Shown here piece after piece: positions 1 to 5,200 of a stretch of DNA of 9,452 nt. Source of the DNA: Planctomycetales bacterium (lineage in GTDB: Bacteria; Planctomycetota; Phycisphaerae; SM23-33); the NCBI GenBank assembly GCA_030673005.1, contig DAOVFI010000069.1, positions 1 through 9,452 of the forward strand, given 5' to 3'. Under the pieces are notes generated by a model. That model had not been told where the DNA came from. It saw only the letters and a list, made by a program, of their open reading frames with translations, and did not search any database. Positions within the stretch are counted from its first letter, which is position 1, and the number at the start of each line of letters is the position of its first letter. The position numbers were made by a program, and so were the translations under genes.

Positions 1-2293
1 AACTTACCTCGTGACCGTTACCGGTGCGAGCGCCGGCACGTATAGCGTCGAGGCCATCCTTAACGCCGCCATCGAAGACGAACCTCTGAGCGGCCTGACC
101 AACGACGACCTTGCATCGGCCCAGGATTTGGCGCCCTCGTCAGTGTCTCTGGCCGACGGGATCGACCGTATGGCGGCGCTTGGAAATATCGGCATCGTTG
201 CAGTTGACGGGTTTGAGGGTGAGCGTCTGGACCACGTATGGTCGGTGTACACCGAACACTATCGAGGGTTCGTCGATGTCAGCGACAAATACGGGGGTGC
301 TTTCGGACGCCAGTCGCTCCTTTTGTCCTGTAAACGCGGCAGCGATTGGGGCTGCGGGACCAAAGAAGCGACCTGGTCTGTGAATCTGTCTGGACTGACG
401 GAGGCGGAACTGTTCTTCTGGCATCTGGATAGCGACGGCGAAGATTACATTCAAACAGACTATGTCGGGCACATCATGGGCGACGGCGTGTCGATCAGCG
501 ACGACGGCGTCAACTGGCACCCTGTCTGGCTTGAGCCGCAATCCGACTCAAATGTATGGGAATGGCATTCTATCGACCTGGCGGCCGAAGCGGCGCTGGC
601 AGGTATGGATCTTGTCAACGGTTTCCAAATCAAGTTCCAGCAGTATGGTGAACGTTCGTATTACCGTCGGAATTGGGATGAGGTGGCAGTGCGAATTCCG
701 GATGCAGCCGACCTTTACCAATTCGACCTTCAATCAGGTCAGGCTGCAACGGCGGCCGTCAAGACACTCAAGTCCGGAAACGTTCAGATCGAGATTCTCA
801 ACTCCGATGGGGTTGTCCTGGCTACCGGCCTGACGTCCTCCGAGAACCTGGACGCCGTTATCAGCGATTTCGTAGCGCCCGACAGCGGCACGTACTACGT
901 TCGATTGCAAGGGGACGCCGGCGCGGAATATTCTCTCGTCGTTACACGCGGCGCGACCTTCGACACGGAGAAAAACAACAACAACTTCGCATCAGGCTCG
1001 CAAGACATTACCAAAACGGGCGCCGTCCTGGGCGAAGCAGGCACCTCGGCAAATAATCGCCTCTTCGCGGTTTACCAGGACCCCGCCTACGGATACGTAC
1101 ACTATGCCCGGGAACTCGACCTTGCAACGGGTCGATATGTCGGCAGTAAAATCGCTTTGCCGTTACAGAGCTCCCAAAACATTTCAGGAGTCGCCACCAC
1201 TGACTGGTCGCTGCTCGTGGGGGCCTGGGGAGACTCGCAAATCTATGAACTTGAACTGGATACGTGGCAGGTTTTCCGGACCATGGAACTGCCATACGAC
1301 GTTGACCCTTATTCGATGACCTATATGGACAACGAGATATTCGTCGTGTCGTTCAGTTACGATTCAATCATGGAGATCTACGTCCTGGATTATGAAACCG
1401 GTAGCCATAAGGACACAATCCAGACCAGTTCAAGAATAAATACGGTATCCAGCGCCCACGGAGTACTTTATGCCGGACTCGGTAATACGCTCTACCAGGT
1501 TGACCGCTCAACGGGCGACCTGACAGAACTAGGCCGACTGGAAGGTAATTTCAATATCCTCTCCGTCTTCAATGACGAAATAATCTCTGTATCGTCCGGC
1601 AGTCATCCTCGCTGTGGGCTGTATGCCTGGGATCTGGAAACGTTCGCTGACAGACGACCTTGCGGCAGCGTCTGCTATGTGGAATCCGTTACCGGCGGCG
1701 AGGGCGCGGCGGACGATTATTATTCCGTTGAGGTTAACGAGGGCGACCTTCTGATGATCGCCACCACCACGCCGGGCGGCGGTCCGTTTGCATTCGTCAA
1801 CAACCTTGACCCGATGGTCGAACTTTATGATCCGACCGGAGCACTGGTCGCCGGCGACGACAACAGCGCCCCGGACGGACGAAATGTCAGTTTGACCCAC
1901 CAGGCCGCCGATTCCGGCGCATACCTTGTGCGTGTGAAAGCGGCCGAATCTGCGTACGGAGAATACTTTCTGAGCGTTACCGGTTACACGGGACAGATAG
2001 ATTTCGCCGTCTCTGCCACCGATCCTGCCGACGGCGCCGAAGTGACATACGAGCCGGCGCAAATGACGATCGATTTCTCCAAAGACGTTCTCCTCTCGAC
2101 GCTGGATGCAAACGACCTGACGATAGGCGGCATGCCGGCGACCGCCTACACCGTCGTGGACGGCAATACTATCGCCTTCGATCTGCCGGTTCTGGACGAA
2201 GGCGTCTATGACGTGGTCATTGCCGCCGGGGCGATCGACAGCGTCCAGGGCAGGCCGATTCTGCCTTATGCGGGCCGGCTGGCATTGCGTGTG
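1..2293 (+). repeat. Protein module copy 1 (PPC end, MAM-like, PPC, PPC with inserted propeller, Ig-like)
   Basis: This is the first of three diverged tandem copies; only the end of its opening PPC domain is in the window. The linker (ILNAAIEDE, from 56) matches ILNAAVEDE at 2633 and ILNAAAEAE at 5750. The MAM-like sandwich (203-700) begins VDGFEG and contains ISDDGVNWHPVW and FQIKFQQYGER. It carries a cysteine pair (C107 and C115) that the other copies lack at this place. A PPC domain (713-952) ends YYVRL...YSLVVTRG. A second PPC starts near 959, is interrupted by a propeller, and resumes at 1712 (DDYYSVEVNEGD) to 1984. The Ig-like domain (2000-2293) has the ATDPADGAEV opening and the IDFSKDV strand of Big_5/SbsA-like folds. 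Domain names come from recalled family patterns; the repeat relation is read directly. Confidence 0.85.
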
Positions 2294-5200
2294 TTTGATT
2301 ACCCGACACCACTGGCGGGTCTGGCCCCGGACGGCGGAATGGTCTATGCCGGTTCGCAGATGACACACCTGATATCATCGACCGGCGATACGAGTTCTCA
2401 CAAGATCAACCTTGATCCCGATCAACTCCTGACGGTAATCCTGAAAAGCAGTGTCGATTTTCGAGTGGCAGTAGAGGTCTTCGATCCTGACGGCGCCCCG
2501 GTCGCAACAGCAACGGCGAGCCAGGCCGGTCAAACAGTCGTCCTGCAAGCACTCCCAATCACTCTGGCGGGCGCCTACACCATCACTGTCAGCGGCGCAG
2601 ATGACACTGTGGGTGAATACACGATCCGACTGATCCTCAACGCAGCCGTCGAGGATGAATACCTCGGCGGAGAAAACAACGACGAACCGGCTGACGCCCA
2701 GAACATCGACGACAGTTTCATCGATCCGGGCGGCGGTGTCGAACGCGGCGCGGTCGTCGGTGGCGGTCCGGCCTCTCTGGATACGCCACTCTTTGCCGAC
2801 GGCTTTGAAAGCGGCGATCTCGGACCGGCGTGGTCCACGTACAGTTCCCGGATCAACGGGCGCATCCTCGTTACACAGGTTTACGGGGCAAGCGAAGGGT
2901 TATATGCATTGTACATGGACCTTAACGAAGGTTCCTCAAATTCAATCAACGAGGCGATTTTAGCAGTCGATTTTTCCAGCGTCAGTAATGCGTATCTGAC
3001 CTTCACGCACGTGAATTTCGGAGATTCACCGTGGTCGTTCGACGGCGACTTCACCGACCATTACAGTGCCGACGGTGTCGCCATCAGCGACAACGGCGTC
3101 AACTGGCATCCTGTCTGGACCCCGCCGAACCAGACGCTGGGCGTCTGGGAGCGATACGCCGTTGACCTCGGCGCCGAGGCCGGGATTGCCGGAATGGCAC
3201 TCGGGGCGAATTTCCGGATTAAGTTCCAGCAGCACGACTATAGCAACTACGGCAGGGCATGGGACGAAATCCTGATTACGCCCGGTGCCGACTGGTACAG
3301 TTTCACTCTCCAGGACGGTCAGTCGGCGTCTTTGGTGGTCGATTCCGACGGCGAAAATGCTTTCGGCCTCGCACTTTACGACCCGTCCGGCAGGTTGATG
3401 ACCGTCGGGCGGGCCGGACCTCGAACGGCGGCGGAAGTTACGGAACTGCTCGTTCCTTCAGGACTGTCAGGCCCGCAAATGGGGGTTATTGGGCCGGATG
3501 GAAACCTCTACGTCAGCAACTACGATTACAATAACGTTCTCCGTTTCGACGGCGGGACGGGCGAGTATATCGACGAGTTCGTTGCCTCCGGCAGCGGCGA
3601 TCTGGATAAACCTCGACACATAATCTTCGGGCCGGACGGAAATCTTTACGTCGCTTCCGGATATGACGGCTGCGTCTATCGCTTCAACGGACAGACCGGC
3701 GAGTTCCTGGATATCCTGGACGCAGCTTTTTCGCCGTTCGGTATTACCTTCGGACCGGACGACAACCTCTACGTCAGCAGTCATACCGGAGACAGCGTCT
3801 ATCGCTTCGATATCCTGACCGGAAGCCTGATCGACGAATTCGTAACCCCCGGCAGCGGCGGTCTGGACAACGCAATCGGACTGACATTCGGACCAGACGG
3901 GAACCTGTACGTCGCCAGTTACAACAACAACAGAATCCTTCGTTACGACGGGGGAACGGGCGAATTCCTCGATAATTTCGTATCTAACGTTGCCGGAAGA
4001 TTGAGTAAACCGATGTCGCCGGCTTTCGGGATTGACGGGAACCTGTACGTCGGCTCCTATGGCAGCAGGAATGTCAGTTCCTATGACGGGCAAACCGGCG
4101 AATTCCTGGACATCATACTTGACGACGATGAGTGGAATAATCTCTGCCCGCAGGGGATTTCGTTCGGGCCTGACGGCGCACTCTATGTAACCAGTTGCTG
4201 CAGCCGGGAGGTTATCAGGACCGATTTTCGGATGCTGCAGATGCCGGCCTTTAATATCCAAAACGTCGTCGCGCCGACCGCCGGCGCCTATTATGCCCGG
4301 GTCGCCGGCGACGGGGATTACTGCCTGGTCGTAACCCGCGGCGGCGCGTTCGACGTCGAAGTTAACGATACACCCGCTCAAACCCAGGACATATCGGTCG
4401 CCGAAACGCTGCTGGGCGGATTGGGATTCAGCCCGTTTGACAACAACGATTACTTCACTTTCTTTGTCAACGCAGGCGATGAACTGATTCTCTCCACCGC
4501 CACGCCGGGCGACGGACCGGGACAATTCGAAAACAATCTCGATCCGTTTATCACCCTGTATGACCCCGACGGCGTTATCGTCGCCGGCGACGATAACAAC
4601 GCAGCCGACGGTAGAAACGCATTACTGAACTATACCGCCGTCGGTTCCGGTCCGTACGTCGTCCGCGTCTCGACGGTCTCCGGCAACGGCGAATACCTGC
4701 TTCGAGTTACCGGCAATACCGGGGTTGCTCCGGCCTTTGCGGTCGTGGAGACCACCCCGGCCGACGGCGAAAGGATGATAAACGCGCCTGAAAGGATCAC
4801 CGTACGATTCTCCGAAGCGGTATTACTGCCAAGCCTGGAGGCGTCTGACATAACCGTCGGGGGCATGCCCCTGACAGGATTGGAAATAGTTGACGGATGG
4901 ACCATGACGTTCGATCTGCCCGATCTGGTCGAAGGCGAATACGATGTCGTCATTGCCGCCGCTGCTGTTTCCGACCTGCGGAACAGGCCTATTGATGACT
5001 ACTTGGGACAGTTAATCGTCGATCAATCGCCTCCCTGCATAATCGATTCATCCATCCAGGAAGACGACTTTCTGCCGCCGGGCAGCCTGACTTACGAGGT
5101 CAGGTTCAACGAACCAATCAACGCTGCAAACCTGGACGAGACGGATTTTGCCCTTCAGGGTTACCTGAGCGGCCTGCATCTGCCGGATAACTGGAACTTC

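Noticed and set aside
11..13. GTG at 11 as the true start of the giant protein
   Set aside because: The codons on both sides form one PPC strand pattern that recurs in copies 2 and 3, and no signal peptide follows. The frame is open to the edge.
959..1000. Run of asparagine codons (AACAACAACAAC) as a possible simple-repeat frameshift site
   Set aside because: It is short and in frame, and coding continues normally on both sides. It corresponds to the usual EPND start of a PPC domain.
1529..2368. Antisense open frame of 279 codons
   Set aside because: It lies wholly within the well-supported sense gene. Its composition is rich in Arg, His and Gln, as expected of an antisense shadow, and it has no recognisable domain.
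3467..4525. Long antisense open frame of 352 codons opposite the NHL propeller
   Set aside because: It mirrors the repeats of the sense gene, giving periodic VxVRPE-type strings in reverse. It has no independent domain logic and arises from GC-rich codon bias.
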